Notes under the pieces: model-generated
The model's input: only the letters and a program-made list of their open reading frames with translations
Told to the model about the DNA's origin: nothing
Databases searched by the model: none
Source: Phycisphaerales bacterium UBA854
GTDB taxonomy: Bacteria > Planctomycetota > Phycisphaerae > Phycisphaerales > SM1A02
Assembly (NCBI GenBank): GCA_002295885.1
Contig: DBGM01000034.1
Span: forward strand, 1 to 38,949
Reading direction: 5' to 3'
DNA: 38,949 nucleotides
Made by a program: the position numbers and the translations under genes
Shown here: in pieces, positions 23,371 to 31,654 of the stretch
How positions within the stretch are numbered: the stretch's first letter is position 1
Layout: each line of letters begins with the position of its first letter

Positions 23371-25158
23371 TCACGGATCGGCGGTGCGGTGCTCGGCCAG
23401 CAGGTCGGGGAAGCCTTCCACCTCGTCCATATCCGGTGTCACCCCCAGATACGCCAATGCATGGTCAAGCACGTCACGGACCACCGGTCCGGCCACCCGG
23501 CCACCGTAGTAGGGACCGATCCGCTTGTCGGGATCCTCGATTACGCACAGCACCACCAGCCGCGGTGATTCGAGCGGAGCGCCCGCGATGAAGCTGGAGA
23601 TGTACCGATCCTCGTGGTAGCCGCCGCCGGTGGCCTTGGGCAGCTGCGCGGTGCCCGACTTGCCGAATAATTGGTACCAGTCGGACTGGCACGCACGTCC
23701 CGTTCCATCGGTCATCACCTTGCGCATCGTCAGTCGGGTCAATCTCGCGATGCCGGGATCGAGGATCCGGTGCTGCACCCGAGGGGAGGGGTCGTGCCCG
23801 CCGTGCGCGAGCAGGTGCAGCGCGGGCAGGTTGCCGTCGGTCGCGAACACGCTGAAGGCGCGGACCATCTGCAGCGGCGTCACGCCGATCTCGTGGCCCA
23901 TGGAGACGGAGACCTGGGTGTAGGAACTCCAGTCGCGGCTGCTCGTGACGAGGCCGGCCGTCTCGCCCGGAAGTCCGCAGTTGGTACGGGTTCCGAACCC
24001 GAACCGACTGATGCACGACTGCATCGAATCCGTGTCCAGCCGTTCGGCGACGATGGCCATGCCGCTGTTCATCGATTTGACCAGGACCTTCTCCCAGCTC
24101 GATCGGCCGTAGTAGTGGACGTCGCGGATGCGACGTCCGCTGCGGGTCCGGTGGGGGGTGCCGTCGGGGGTCTCGAGGATCTCCGACGGGGTGACCACGC
24201 CCTGCTGGGTGGCGAATGCCCACACGAAGGGCTTGAAGGTGGACCCGGGTTCGTAGGGGTCGGTGGCGCAACGGTTGCGGGCGAGTCTCGGGTCTGGGGG
24301 TGCGGTCTCGGGGGCGGGATCTCCTTCGCGCGGCGTGCGGTCCGGGTTCACGAGATCCGCGATCGCCAGCAGTTCACCCGTCGCGGGATCCAGGACCACG
24401 ACGCGTCCGCCCGCCGCGTTGCGGGCGACGATCTCCGCTTCGAGACGTTCCTCCACGTGCCGCTGAATGACCATGTCGATCGTCAGTCGGCAGTCCGTGC
24501 CGTCCTCGTGGGGCCGGAAGGTCTCGGGATTGATCCAGAGCGGGCGGCGTCGCACATCGCGAAGGTAGGTCATGCGGCCTTCGGAGCCGGCGAGGTCGTC
24601 GTCCAGAAGATGCTCGGCGCCTCCCAGGCCGGTGTGTTCGAATCCGACCAGCCCGATCAGCTGGGCTCCCGTGTCCTGCTGGGGATAGTGCCGGACCAGA
24701 CGCGGTTCGAGCCCGACGCCGTCGAGTCCGCTGCGTCGAATGCGTTCGACCTGCCACGGTTCGAGAATGCCGCTGATCGGTACGAAGCGGGAGCCGTGGC
24801 GGGGAGCCACTCGTCGGTCGACCTCGACGGGGTCGAGGCCGATGAGTTCCTGGAGATCGACGCCAATCGTCGCCAGGTCCTCCACCGTCGCGGGGTCCAC
24901 GAAGGCGCGGTGCCCCAGCGTGGTCGTGGCGATGACCCGTCCACGCCGATCGAGCAGGTCGCCGCGTCGCGCCGGCTCCACCCGGGTGGAGAAGGGGGAG
25001 CCCGCGGCGCTGGCCAGTCGCTGGTCCGGGGTCAGCTTCAACTGCACGACCCGTCCGATGCACACCACCATGACGGCCGCGATCCCAATGAGCAGCAGAG
25101 CGGTCCAGCTGTCGAGCCGATGGTGCTGCCAGGTTCGCGGGGGAGGCGATTCGTTCAC
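23371..25158 (-). CDS. ftsI: Peptidoglycan transpeptidase FtsI (PBP3-type)
   Basis: A 595-residue class B penicillin-binding protein. After a short cytoplasmic tail a membrane helix spans about residues 18-36. The pedestal domain begins with RRGDLLDRRGRVIATT. The catalytic motifs are complete: STFK (S306, K309), SMN (362-364) and KSG (500-502). It cross-links septal peptidoglycan. No PASTA repeats follow. The start is a GTG at 25158 that overlaps the ftsL stop in GTGA. It is the last gene of a shortened division cluster; no murE, murF, mraY or ftsW follows, because the next gene is convergent. Confidence 0.93.
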   Translation of the reverse strand: MNESPPPRTWQHHRLDSWTALLLIGIAAVMVVCIGRVVQLKLTPDQRLASAAGSPFSTRVEPARRGDLLDRRGRVIATTTLGHRAFVDPATVEDLATIGVDLQELIGLDPVEVDRRVAPRHGSRFVPISGILEPWQVERIRRSGLDGVGLEPRLVRHYPQQDTGAQLIGLVGFEHTGLGGAEHLLDDDLAGSEGRMTYLRDVRRRPLWINPETFRPHEDGTDCRLTIDMVIQRHVEERLEAEIVARNAAGGRVVVLDPATGELLAIADLVNPDRTPREGDPAPETAPPDPRLARNRCATDPYEPGSTFKPFVWAFATQQGVVTPSEILETPDGTPHRTRSGRRIRDVHYYGRSSWEKVLVKSMNSGMAIVAERLDTDSMQSCISRFGFGTRTNCGLPGETAGLVTSSRDWSSYTQVSVSMGHEIGVTPLQMVRAFSVFATDGNLPALHLLAHGGHDPSPRVQHRILDPGIARLTRLTMRKVMTDGTGRACQSDWYQLFGKSGTAQLPKATGGGYHEDRYISSFIAGAPLESPRLVVLCVIEDPDKRIGPYYGGRVAGPVVRDVLDHALAYLGVTPDMDEVEGFPDLLAEHRTADP

Positions 25159-25433
25159 GGCTGGTCCTGTGTTCCGACGGGAACGACGGTCCAGGGGCGG
25201 TTGATGGCGAGCCATCGGGTGGGATCCTCAGCCAGCCACTCCTTGAGGGCCGGGGCCCGGCAGGCTTCGGCGATCCGCTGTCGGGTGGTCCACATGGTCC
25301 GTCGCTGTTCCATCAGCAGCCGGTGCGTGTCGACCATCTCATGCACGATGGCCAATCGTTGCTGGCGGAACCCAAGCAGCGCCAGTGCGATGCAGGTGGC
25401 GACGAGGATGATGGTCATGAGCTTGGCGAACAC
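25155..25433 (-). CDS. ftsL: FtsL-like small division protein
   Basis: This 92-residue protein has one membrane helix (about residues 5-21, LMTIILVATCIALALLG), then a charged helical stretch (RQQRLAIVHEMVDTHRLLME) that could form a coiled coil, and a short tail. Sequence similarity to FtsL is always weak; the assignment rests on size, topology and its place directly before ftsI, with which it shares GTGA. FtsL bridges FtsB/FtsQ and FtsW/FtsI in the divisome. The start is a GTG at 25433 with GGAAG seven bases upstream. Confidence 0.65.
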   Translation of the reverse strand: MFAKLMTIILVATCIALALLGFRQQRLAIVHEMVDTHRLLMEQRRTMWTTRQRIAEACRAPALKEWLAEDPTRWLAINRPWTVVPVGTQDQP

Positions 25434-25448
25434 GTGGCGGCTTCCGGA

Positions 25449-26084
25449 TCAGCTGGAGGAACGTGGGTAGCGGAGTTCCATTCCGACCTGCAGGGCATCG
25501 ATGTTGCCGATGACATCGCGGTTCATCTCGAACAGTCGTTCGGTGTCCCGCGAACTGCCCAAGAGCTTCTGGGCGATCTGGGACAGGGTGTCCCCGGGCT
25601 GGACGGTGTAGACCTCGAGCGGTTCGGGGCGGGCGGTCGGCTGCGGTGGGGCGTTCGTCTGTCCCATGGTCACGGTTCGAACCGGGGCAGGCCCTGGATC
25701 CGGGGTGGGCATGAGCAGGCGGGTGCCGACCACGAGGCGGTTGGGATCGGGCAGGTTGTTGTGGGAGGCCAACGCCATCGCCATCGCTTCGTCGCCGTAC
25801 CAGGAGCCGGCGATCGTGCGGAGCGTTTCGCCCTCCTCCACGACGTGCAGTTGCAGTCCGGAGGGGACTTCGACCGGTTCATCCGCGGCGACCACCACCG
25901 GTTCCGCGGGACCGAACTCGACCAGGGGGGCGTCGGCGTCCTCGTCCACCAGCGGATCGATGGCCATTGCGAGGTCGGCGGTGACCTGACGGCTGGCCTC
26001 CGAGAGATGGTCCGAGATCAGCACACCGACGAAGAGTACGAGGCCGAATCCAATGATCAGAGCAAGTTTGTTTTCACGACTCAT
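25449..26084 (-). CDS. Membrane-anchored protein with two LysM domains
   Basis: A 211-residue protein with an N-terminal membrane helix (about 7-25, LALIIGFGLVLFVGVLI) and an acidic, Pro/Val-rich linker. Two LysM modules bind peptidoglycan: the first at about residues 79-126 (HVVEEGETLRTIAGSWYGDE), the second at about 156-205 (YTVQPGDTLSQIAQKLLGSS). A Pro-rich linker separates them. It would sit in the periplasm holding the membrane to the wall. It lies between rsmH and ftsL, where many bacteria have nothing, so a role at the septum is suggested by position only. The Shine-Dalgarno is weak. Confidence 0.88.
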   Translation of the reverse strand: MSRENKLALIIGFGLVLFVGVLISDHLSEASRQVTADLAMAIDPLVDEDADAPLVEFGPAEPVVVAADEPVEVPSGLQLHVVEEGETLRTIAGSWYGDEAMAMALASHNNLPDPNRLVVGTRLLMPTPDPGPAPVRTVTMGQTNAPPQPTARPEPLEVYTVQPGDTLSQIAQKLLGSSRDTERLFEMNRDVIGNIDALQVGMELRYPRSSS

Positions 26085-26212
26085 CGTTGCCAGCGTCCCT
26101 GCCGGCCGCGGGTGCGGCGCCCCTGAATCCCCTCACCGGCGGTGGGGGTGTGTGACGCCTTGGAGTCCCTGCGGTGTGCATCCGTGCGTCACCGGGCGGG
26201 AGGCGCCCCTGT

Positions 26213-27136
26213 TCAGGTCAGTTCCACGACTCTGAGCTTGGCGGATCGACTCCGTCGATTGGCCCGCTCCTCCTCCGCCGTGGCCCGAACCGGGCCCTTG
26301 GCGAGGTGGGAGACGAGCGACCGCCGCTGCAGGTCCGCGAAGGCCTTCTTGACCGGGCGGTCTTCGAGGCTGTGGAAGCTGATGATGCCGATCCTGGCAT
26401 CCGACCTCAGCCATCCACCGGAGGCCGTCGCCTCCGCCCCGTGGGTGATGGCGGCCAGGAGGGCATCCAGAGCCACCAGTTCGTCGTTGACTGCGATCCG
26501 AAGAGCCATGAAGGTTCTGGTCGCAGGTTCCATTCGAGATGTCGCCGCCCGGCGACCGTAGGCTTCGCGAACGATTCGCGTCAATTGACCCGTAGTTTCA
26601 ATCGGTTGCTCCTCGCGGGCTCGTACAACTTTTTGGGCGATCCGACGGGCGAGTGGCTCCTCTCCGAAGGTGTGGATCAGGTCCGCGAGTTCCGCCTCGG
26701 AGGCAGTCGCCACCACTTCAGCGGCCGAACGGCCGCTGGTGGTGTCGAAACGCATGTCCAGAGGGCCGTCCTGGCTGAAACTCATGCCCCGAGTCGCATC
26801 GTCCATCTGGGTCGAGGCAAAGCCCAGATCGGCCAGAACCAGATCCGCCCGGAGCCCCAGATCCTCGATGGTGCGATGCACGAGTCCGAAACTGCCGTGG
26901 ACCGTATGCAGGGTCACGCCCGTTGCCGCCGCCTCCACCCGTTGGCGGGCGGCCCGTAGATTGCCTTCGTCCAGATCCAGCAGCACGAGCGTTCCCGTGG
27001 GGCCCAGCGTCCTGGCGAGGGCTTCGGCGTGCCCTCCCCGGCCCGCCGTGCAGTCGACGGCCACCTGGCCGGGAGCGGGGGCCAGCAGCGTCATGCATTC
27101 GTCGAGCAGGACGGGGATGTGAACGGGGGTCGTCAT
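26213..27136 (-). CDS. rsmH: 16S rRNA (cytosine1402-N4)-methyltransferase
   Basis: A 307-residue RsmH (MraW). It starts MTTPVHIPVLLDECMTLLAP, followed by VAVDCTAGRGGHAEAL, the SAM-binding loop, and LVLLDLDEGNLRAA. C-terminal signatures are ARRIAQKVVRAREEQPIETT and IISFHSLEDRPVKKAF. It methylates C1402 of 16S rRNA and is classically the first methylase of the division cluster after mraZ; mraZ is not here. The ATG at 27136 lies only 20 bp from the divergent GTG of the DUF4190 gene, with no Shine-Dalgarno. TATCCT nine bases upstream suggests a nearly leaderless mRNA. A 128-bp gap separates it from lysM. Confidence 0.95.
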   Translation of the reverse strand: MTTPVHIPVLLDECMTLLAPAPGQVAVDCTAGRGGHAEALARTLGPTGTLVLLDLDEGNLRAARQRVEAAATGVTLHTVHGSFGLVHRTIEDLGLRADLVLADLGFASTQMDDATRGMSFSQDGPLDMRFDTTSGRSAAEVVATASEAELADLIHTFGEEPLARRIAQKVVRAREEQPIETTGQLTRIVREAYGRRAATSRMEPATRTFMALRIAVNDELVALDALLAAITHGAEATASGGWLRSDARIGIISFHSLEDRPVKKAFADLQRRSLVSHLAKGPVRATAEEERANRRSRSAKLRVVELT

Positions 27137-27144
27137 GATGTCAG

Positions 27145-27151
27145 TAGGATA
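27145..27151. promoter_or_regulatory. Symmetric -10 serving rsmH and the DUF4190 gene
   Basis: TAGGATA contains TAGGAT for the + strand (6 bp before GTG 27157) and TATCCT for the - strand (9 bp before ATG 27136). Only 20 bp lie between the two start codons. A GTGACG at 18-bp spacing on the minus strand is a fair -35 for rsmH; the + strand -35 is poor. Confidence 0.5.
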
Positions 27152-27156
27152 CGGGC

Positions 27157-27474
27157 GTGGAACAGCCGACGTCACCACCTCGCATTCTGACTCCGGCCGC
27201 CACGGTCGGCCTCGTGCTGGGCATCCTGAGCCTGGTGCTCAGCGGCTGCTTCGTGGTCGGACTCGTGCTGGGGATCATCGGCATCGTCTACGCACGCAAG
27301 GGGCAGCGGGATCTGGCGGCCAATCCCCACCACGACGGCAAGGGCATGGTGACCGCGGGTTTGGTCTGCAGCATCATCGGCGTCGTGCTGTGCACGCTGC
27401 AACTGCTGTTCTGGGCGGGCTACCTGCTGGTGATACTCGTCCTGGCCATCCTTGGAGATCCGACGGTCACCTGA
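27157..27474 (+). CDS. DUF4190 small membrane protein
   Basis: This 105-residue protein has two hydrophobic regions. The first, about residues 14-46, contains TVGLVLGILSLVLSGCFVVG and LGIIGIVYARKG. The second, about 66-99, contains TAGLVCSIIGVVLCTLQLLF. The pattern of a Gly-rich helix hairpin, a basic loop ending in G-K-G, and T/A-G-L-V is that of DUF4190, a family of unknown function common in bacteria with complex envelopes. The start GTG has TAGGAT exactly six bases upstream, suggesting a leaderless mRNA. It ends 4 bp from the convergent sucB stop. Confidence 0.78.
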   Translation: MEQPTSPPRILTPAATVGLVLGILSLVLSGCFVVGLVLGIIGIVYARKGQRDLAANPHHDGKGMVTAGLVCSIIGVVLCTLQLLFWAGYLLVILVLAILGDPTVT

Positions 27475-27478
27475 CCGT

Positions 27479-28702
27479 TCACATGTCCAGCAGCAGCCGC
27501 TCGGGATGCTCGATGCACTGCTTGAGGTGCACGAGGAAGCCGACCGCTTCGGCTCCGTCCACGATGCGATGGTCGTAGCTCAGGGCCAGGTACATCATGG
27601 GACGCAGGGCGATCTGTCCGGGGTTGTCCGGATCCTCGATCGGGCGGTTCTGGATGCGGTGCAGTCCGAGGATTCCCGACTGCGGCGGGTTCAGGATCGG
27701 AGTCGACATCATCGACCCGTACACGCCGCCGTTGGAGATCGTGAAGGTGCCGCCGGTCATGTCGTCGATGCCGAGCCGGCCTTCCCGTGCCTTGCCGGCC
27801 AGATCCATGATCGTGGTCTCGATCTCGGAGAAGGATCGTCGGTCCGCGTTGCGTATCACGGGAACGACGAGCCCCTTGTCGGTGCCGACGGCGACCGACA
27901 TGTCGACGTAGTCGTGTTCGACGACCTCGTCGCCCTCGATGAAGGCGTTCACCAGCGGGTACTTGTGGAGGGCCGAGACCGCAGCCCGGATGAAGAAGGA
28001 CATGAAGCCGAGCTTCACCCCGAAGCGGTCGTTGAACTCCTCCTTGTGGGCGTTCCGGAGGGCGATGACGTGCGACATGTCCGCTTCGTTGAAGGTGGTC
28101 AGCATCGCCGCGGTCCGCTGGGCGTGCACGAGGCGCTCGGCGATGCGCTGGCGGAGCTTGGACATCCGGGTCCGGCGTTCGCCGCGCTGCAGCGCGCCGT
28201 CGCCGGCGATGATGGGGGCCGCGGAGGCGGGGGCGTCGGTCGCCGACAGCACGTCGGACTTGGTGATCTTGCCGTGCAGTCCGGTGCCGGGCACGGAAGC
28301 GATGTCCACGCCGCGGTCCTCCGCGACCTTGCGGGCCAGGGGAGTGACCCGCACCGGAGAAGCCGCTTCGGTCGCATCCTCGACCCGGGCGGCGGGGGTG
28401 GAGACCGGTTCGGAGACGGTGGCCGACGGTTCCGCGGGGGCGGGGTCCGCCTGCGCGGGGCGTTCCGCTTCGGTGTCCACCGAACCGATCACCGCTCCCA
28501 CGGGAAGGTCGGTGCCTTCCTCCTCGGTGACGTGGAGCACGCCGGCGGCCGGTGAGGGGAACTCCTGCGTCACCTTGTCGGATTCGATCTCGACGAGAAT
28601 TTCATCCTTCTCCACCCAGTCTCCCTCGGCGCGATGCCAGCGTCCGAGTCGGACTTCGGTGATCGATTCGCCAAGACTGGGGATGACGATTTCAACGGCC
28701 AT
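27479..28702 (-). CDS. sucB: Dihydrolipoamide succinyltransferase (E2 of 2-oxoglutarate dehydrogenase)
   Basis: A 407-residue E2. The lipoyl domain (about 1-77) starts with VEIVIPSLGESITEVRLGRW and has the lipoylated K43 in EIESDKVTQE. A Pro/Ala/Glu linker is followed by the subunit-binding domain (about 118-152, VTPLARKVAEDRGVDIASV). The catalytic core carries SYDHRIVDGAEAVGFLVHLK with the active-site His and Asp. The SLGESI start and NGGVYGSMMSTPILNPPQSG segment distinguish it from the acetyltransferase at 9050. It lies 18 bp after sucA in the same direction. E3 is absent from the window and is presumably shared with PDH. Confidence 0.95.
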   Translation of the reverse strand: MAVEIVIPSLGESITEVRLGRWHRAEGDWVEKDEILVEIESDKVTQEFPSPAAGVLHVTEEEGTDLPVGAVIGSVDTEAERPAQADPAPAEPSATVSEPVSTPAARVEDATEAASPVRVTPLARKVAEDRGVDIASVPGTGLHGKITKSDVLSATDAPASAAPIIAGDGALQRGERRTRMSKLRQRIAERLVHAQRTAAMLTTFNEADMSHVIALRNAHKEEFNDRFGVKLGFMSFFIRAAVSALHKYPLVNAFIEGDEVVEHDYVDMSVAVGTDKGLVVPVIRNADRRSFSEIETTIMDLAGKAREGRLGIDDMTGGTFTISNGGVYGSMMSTPILNPPQSGILGLHRIQNRPIEDPDNPGQIALRPMMYLALSYDHRIVDGAEAVGFLVHLKQCIEHPERLLLDM

Positions 28703-28720
28703 GGGACGAGTTGCTCCGGG

Positions 28721-31543
28721 TCAGTGGCTGGTGTTGATCGCAGGGTCGATGCCGATGGCCTCCACCACGAGCCGGTACTGCTCGGAGGCGTGCATCTTCG
28801 TGGAGGCGACGGCGGGTGAGTCGTTGGCCGGTCGGCCGACGTACCGGAGATCGGTTCCCAACTCTTCGGTGAACAGTTCGTTCATGTACGTCCAGGCGCC
28901 CATGTTCCGCGGCTCCTCCTGTACCCAGGTGATCTTCTCGACTCCATCGTAGCGTGCAAGGATCGTCCGGATGTCCTCGATCGGGAACGGATGGAGCTGT
29001 TCGACCCGCACGATGGCGGCGTGGGCGGCCTCGACCTTCTCCCGGTGGGCGATGAGGTCGTAGTAGACCTTGCCGGAGCAGAAGAGGACCCGGTCGACCG
29101 AAGCGAGATCCTTGATCGTTGGGTCGTCGATGACGTGCTGGAACCGGCCGTGTTCGAACTCCGACACGGGGGAACGGGCGGCGGGGTGCCGGAGCAGGCT
29201 CTTGGGGCTGCAGATGATCAGCGGGACGCGGAAGGTCCGCCGCATCTGCCGCCGGAGGAGGTGGAAGATCTGGGCCGGCGTGGTCGGATTCACGACCTCC
29301 ATGTTGTCATTGGCCGAGAGCTGGAGGAATCGCTCCAGGCGTGCCGAGGAGTGCTCGGGGCCCTGCCCCTCGTACCCGTGGGGAAGGAGCATGGTCAGGC
29401 CGCTGTAGCGGGCCCACTTGCGGGCGGCGGACGCGATGAACTGGTCGAAGAAGACCTGGCCCGCGTTGGCGAAGTCCCCGAACTGGGCCTCCCACACCAC
29501 GAGCATATTGGGGTCTCCGAGGGAGTAGCCGTATTCGAATCCGATGCAGCCGCCTTCGGTCACGGGACTGTTGTGGATGCAGATCCGGGCCTGCGATTCG
29601 TCGATGTGGTTCAGGGCGACGAACTCCTCGCCGCTCTCGGCGTGGAACAGTCCGGCGTGCCGATGCGAGAAGGTGCCGCGCATGACGTCTTCGCCGGTCA
29701 GCCGTACGCTCGTGCCTTCGGCCAGCAGGGTGCCGTAGGCCAGCAGTTCGCCCATCGCCCAGTCCATCGGTTCGTCCTGCTCGATGGCGTTGCCGCGCTG
29801 TTGCAGCAGTCGTTCGAGCTTGCGGTGGGGGATGAACCCTTCGGGAACGGATCCCAGGCAGCGGGCGACCTTGTCGAGCTGCTCGCGGGGGACACAGGTC
29901 TCCACCGGAGTCCAGTCGTAGGATTCCGAGAACCCGGCCCAGGCGCTCTGGTCGTCGAAGGCGGGGGGTGCGGGTTCGACGGGCTGCTCGCGTACGCGTT
30001 CCTGCGACTCGTCCATCAGGTTCTGGATGCGGCTGCGGGCCGACTCGTACTCGTCGCCGGTGATGACGCCCTCGTCCAGCAGGGCGTCTGCGTACTGCTT
30101 CACGACCGGCGCCATCCGCTTGATCGCCTCGTACATCTTCGGCTGGGTGAAGGCGGGTTCGTCGGTCTCGTTGTGTCCGTACTTGCGGTAGCCGTAGAGG
30201 TCGATGACCACGTCGCGCTGGTACCGCTGGCGGAACTCGAAGGCGAGCAGCATGACGCGGACGCACAGGTCCGGATCGAATCCGTTGACGTGGAAGACCG
30301 GAATGTCGTACGCCCGGGCGATGTCCGTGCAGTAGGAACCGGTGAACAGGTCGATCGGTTCCGTGGTGAAGCCGATCTGGTTGTTGATCACGATGTGGAT
30401 GGTACCGCCCACCGTGTAGCCCGGCAGTTCGGAGAGGTTGAAGGTCTCCTGGACGATGCCCTGTCCCGGCAGCGATGCGTCGCCGTGCATGAGGACCGGA
30501 ATGCACCGGTCGCGTTCGTCGTCGTTGCGCAGTCGCTGCTTGGCCCGCACTCGCCCCAGGCTCGCAGGATGTCCCCACTCCAGATGGGAGGGGTTGGAGG
30601 CCATGGAGAGATGCACCGAGTGTCCGCTGTCGGTCACGATGTCGCTGCTGTAGCCGCGGTGGTACTTGACGTCGCCGCCGCCCTGGATGAAGTCCTCGGC
30701 CCAGCTCTCCTCGAACTCGGTGAAGAGCTGTTCGTAGCTCTTCTGCAGGATGTTGACGAGTACGTTGATGCGGCCGCGGTGGGCCATGCCGAAGGCGACC
30801 TCCTCCGCACCGCCGCAGGCCGCCGCGTTGATGAGCTCGTTGAGCATCGGGATCAGGGATTCGTTGCCCTCGAGGCTGAACCACTTCTTGCCGATGTAGC
30901 GCCGCATGAGGAACTGTTCCAGACCGGTGGCCTGGACCAGTTCGCGCAGGATCCGCTTGCGCACGTCGGTCTCGAGGGGGCCGGTCAGCGGCAGCTGTTC
31001 GATCCGTTCCGTCAACCACCGCTGCTGTTCGAGGTTCCGGATGTGGGAGAGTTCGACGCCCAGTCGGCCGCACCAGCTGCGACGCAGGTGTTCCAGGACC
31101 GTCCGCAGGGTGGGGGTGTCTCCCACGGGAAGCGTCCCCGCGTCCACCCGGCGGTCGAGGTCGCCGTCGCCGAGTCCGAAGGCCGCGAGTTCGAGTTCCG
31201 GGGACGGGGCCGGCGCGGGTTCCAACGGATTCAGATGCGACGACAGATGTCCGAGGCTGCGGTGCCGTTCGATCAGCTGGTCGACCTGCGCCTGCAGCCG
31301 GTTGCTCGAGGCGTCGGCGAGCGCCGGGCGCACCGTGCCGTCGTCGTCGGTCGGGTCGGGCATGCGCTCCGCGCCGAGCTTGAACCCTTCGAAGTACGGA
31401 TGCCACTGCGGGTCGACCGAAGCGGGGTCGTCGGCCCATTGTTCGTAGAGATGTTCCACGTAGGGCGCATTCCAGCCGTTGAGGGACGGGGTGGTGCCGT
31501 CTCCCGGCCGCTGGGAACCTGGAGGAGTTGTCGAACCGCTCAT
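28721..31543 (-). CDS. sucA: 2-oxoglutarate dehydrogenase E1 component
   Basis: A 940-residue E1. The N-terminal YVEHLYEQWADDPASVDPQW is the E2-binding segment typical of OGDH. The ThDP domain has EVAFGMAHRGRINVLVNIL and VLMHGDASLPGQGIVQETFN. HNETDEPAFTQPKMYEAIK belongs to the active-site region. The pyrimidine domain contains GYSLGDPNMLVVWEAQFGDF and LMLLPHGYEGQGPEHSSARL-type sequence. It ends with the 2-oxogl_dehyd C-terminal segment (VEKITWVQEEPRNMGAW). It catalyses the TCA-cycle step from 2-oxoglutarate with SucB and E3. A long antisense open frame exists but is a high-GC shadow. The leader contains two adjacent hairpins. Confidence 0.96.
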   Translation of the reverse strand: MSGSTTPPGSQRPGDGTTPSLNGWNAPYVEHLYEQWADDPASVDPQWHPYFEGFKLGAERMPDPTDDDGTVRPALADASSNRLQAQVDQLIERHRSLGHLSSHLNPLEPAPAPSPELELAAFGLGDGDLDRRVDAGTLPVGDTPTLRTVLEHLRRSWCGRLGVELSHIRNLEQQRWLTERIEQLPLTGPLETDVRKRILRELVQATGLEQFLMRRYIGKKWFSLEGNESLIPMLNELINAAACGGAEEVAFGMAHRGRINVLVNILQKSYEQLFTEFEESWAEDFIQGGGDVKYHRGYSSDIVTDSGHSVHLSMASNPSHLEWGHPASLGRVRAKQRLRNDDERDRCIPVLMHGDASLPGQGIVQETFNLSELPGYTVGGTIHIVINNQIGFTTEPIDLFTGSYCTDIARAYDIPVFHVNGFDPDLCVRVMLLAFEFRQRYQRDVVIDLYGYRKYGHNETDEPAFTQPKMYEAIKRMAPVVKQYADALLDEGVITGDEYESARSRIQNLMDESQERVREQPVEPAPPAFDDQSAWAGFSESYDWTPVETCVPREQLDKVARCLGSVPEGFIPHRKLERLLQQRGNAIEQDEPMDWAMGELLAYGTLLAEGTSVRLTGEDVMRGTFSHRHAGLFHAESGEEFVALNHIDESQARICIHNSPVTEGGCIGFEYGYSLGDPNMLVVWEAQFGDFANAGQVFFDQFIASAARKWARYSGLTMLLPHGYEGQGPEHSSARLERFLQLSANDNMEVVNPTTPAQIFHLLRRQMRRTFRVPLIICSPKSLLRHPAARSPVSEFEHGRFQHVIDDPTIKDLASVDRVLFCSGKVYYDLIAHREKVEAAHAAIVRVEQLHPFPIEDIRTILARYDGVEKITWVQEEPRNMGAWTYMNELFTEELGTDLRYVGRPANDSPAVASTKMHASEQYRLVVEAIGIDPAINTSH

Positions 31544-31577
31544 GGTCGCTTCAGCCGTTTGGTCGCCGGTCGGGGGA

Positions 31578-31597
31578 CCTCGACACCGGTGTCGAGG
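31578..31597. repeat. 20-bp perfect palindrome in the sucA leader
   Basis: CCTCGACACC followed directly by its complement GGTGTCGAGG. It lies 35 bp before the sucA ATG, downstream of the predicted start near 31609. As DNA it could be an operator; as RNA a hairpin. Confidence 0.7.
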
Positions 31598-31610
31598 CCT
31601 TCTCTGAAGG
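31598..31610. repeat. Second hairpin abutting the sucA palindrome
   Basis: CCTTC-TCT-GAAGG is a perfect 5-bp stem with a 3-base loop. It joins the 20-bp palindrome without a gap and coincides with the predicted 5' end of the sucA mRNA. Confidence 0.5.
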
Positions 31611-31615
31611 ACCCC

Positions 31616-31621
31616 ATTCTA
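31616..31621 (-). promoter_or_regulatory. -10 box TAGAAT for sucAB
   Basis: TAGAAT on the minus strand (5 of 6) with TTCATC 16 bp upstream as a weak -35. It predicts a leader of about 65 nt containing both hairpins. Confidence 0.45.
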
Positions 31622-31654
31622 CCGGGGTTTCGTCGAAGATGAACCGCTGACGAG

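Noticed and set aside
27452..28555. Long + strand frame antisense to sucB
   Set aside because: Shadow of a clear E2 gene; no motifs and no ribosome site.
31578..31597. Palindrome as the end of a mobile element
   Set aside because: No transposase, target duplication or partner repeat is visible nearby.
28991..31642. 883-codon + strand frame antisense to sucA
   Set aside because: sucA is unmistakable on the other strand. Long antisense frames are expected in GC-rich genes, and the translation has no family features.
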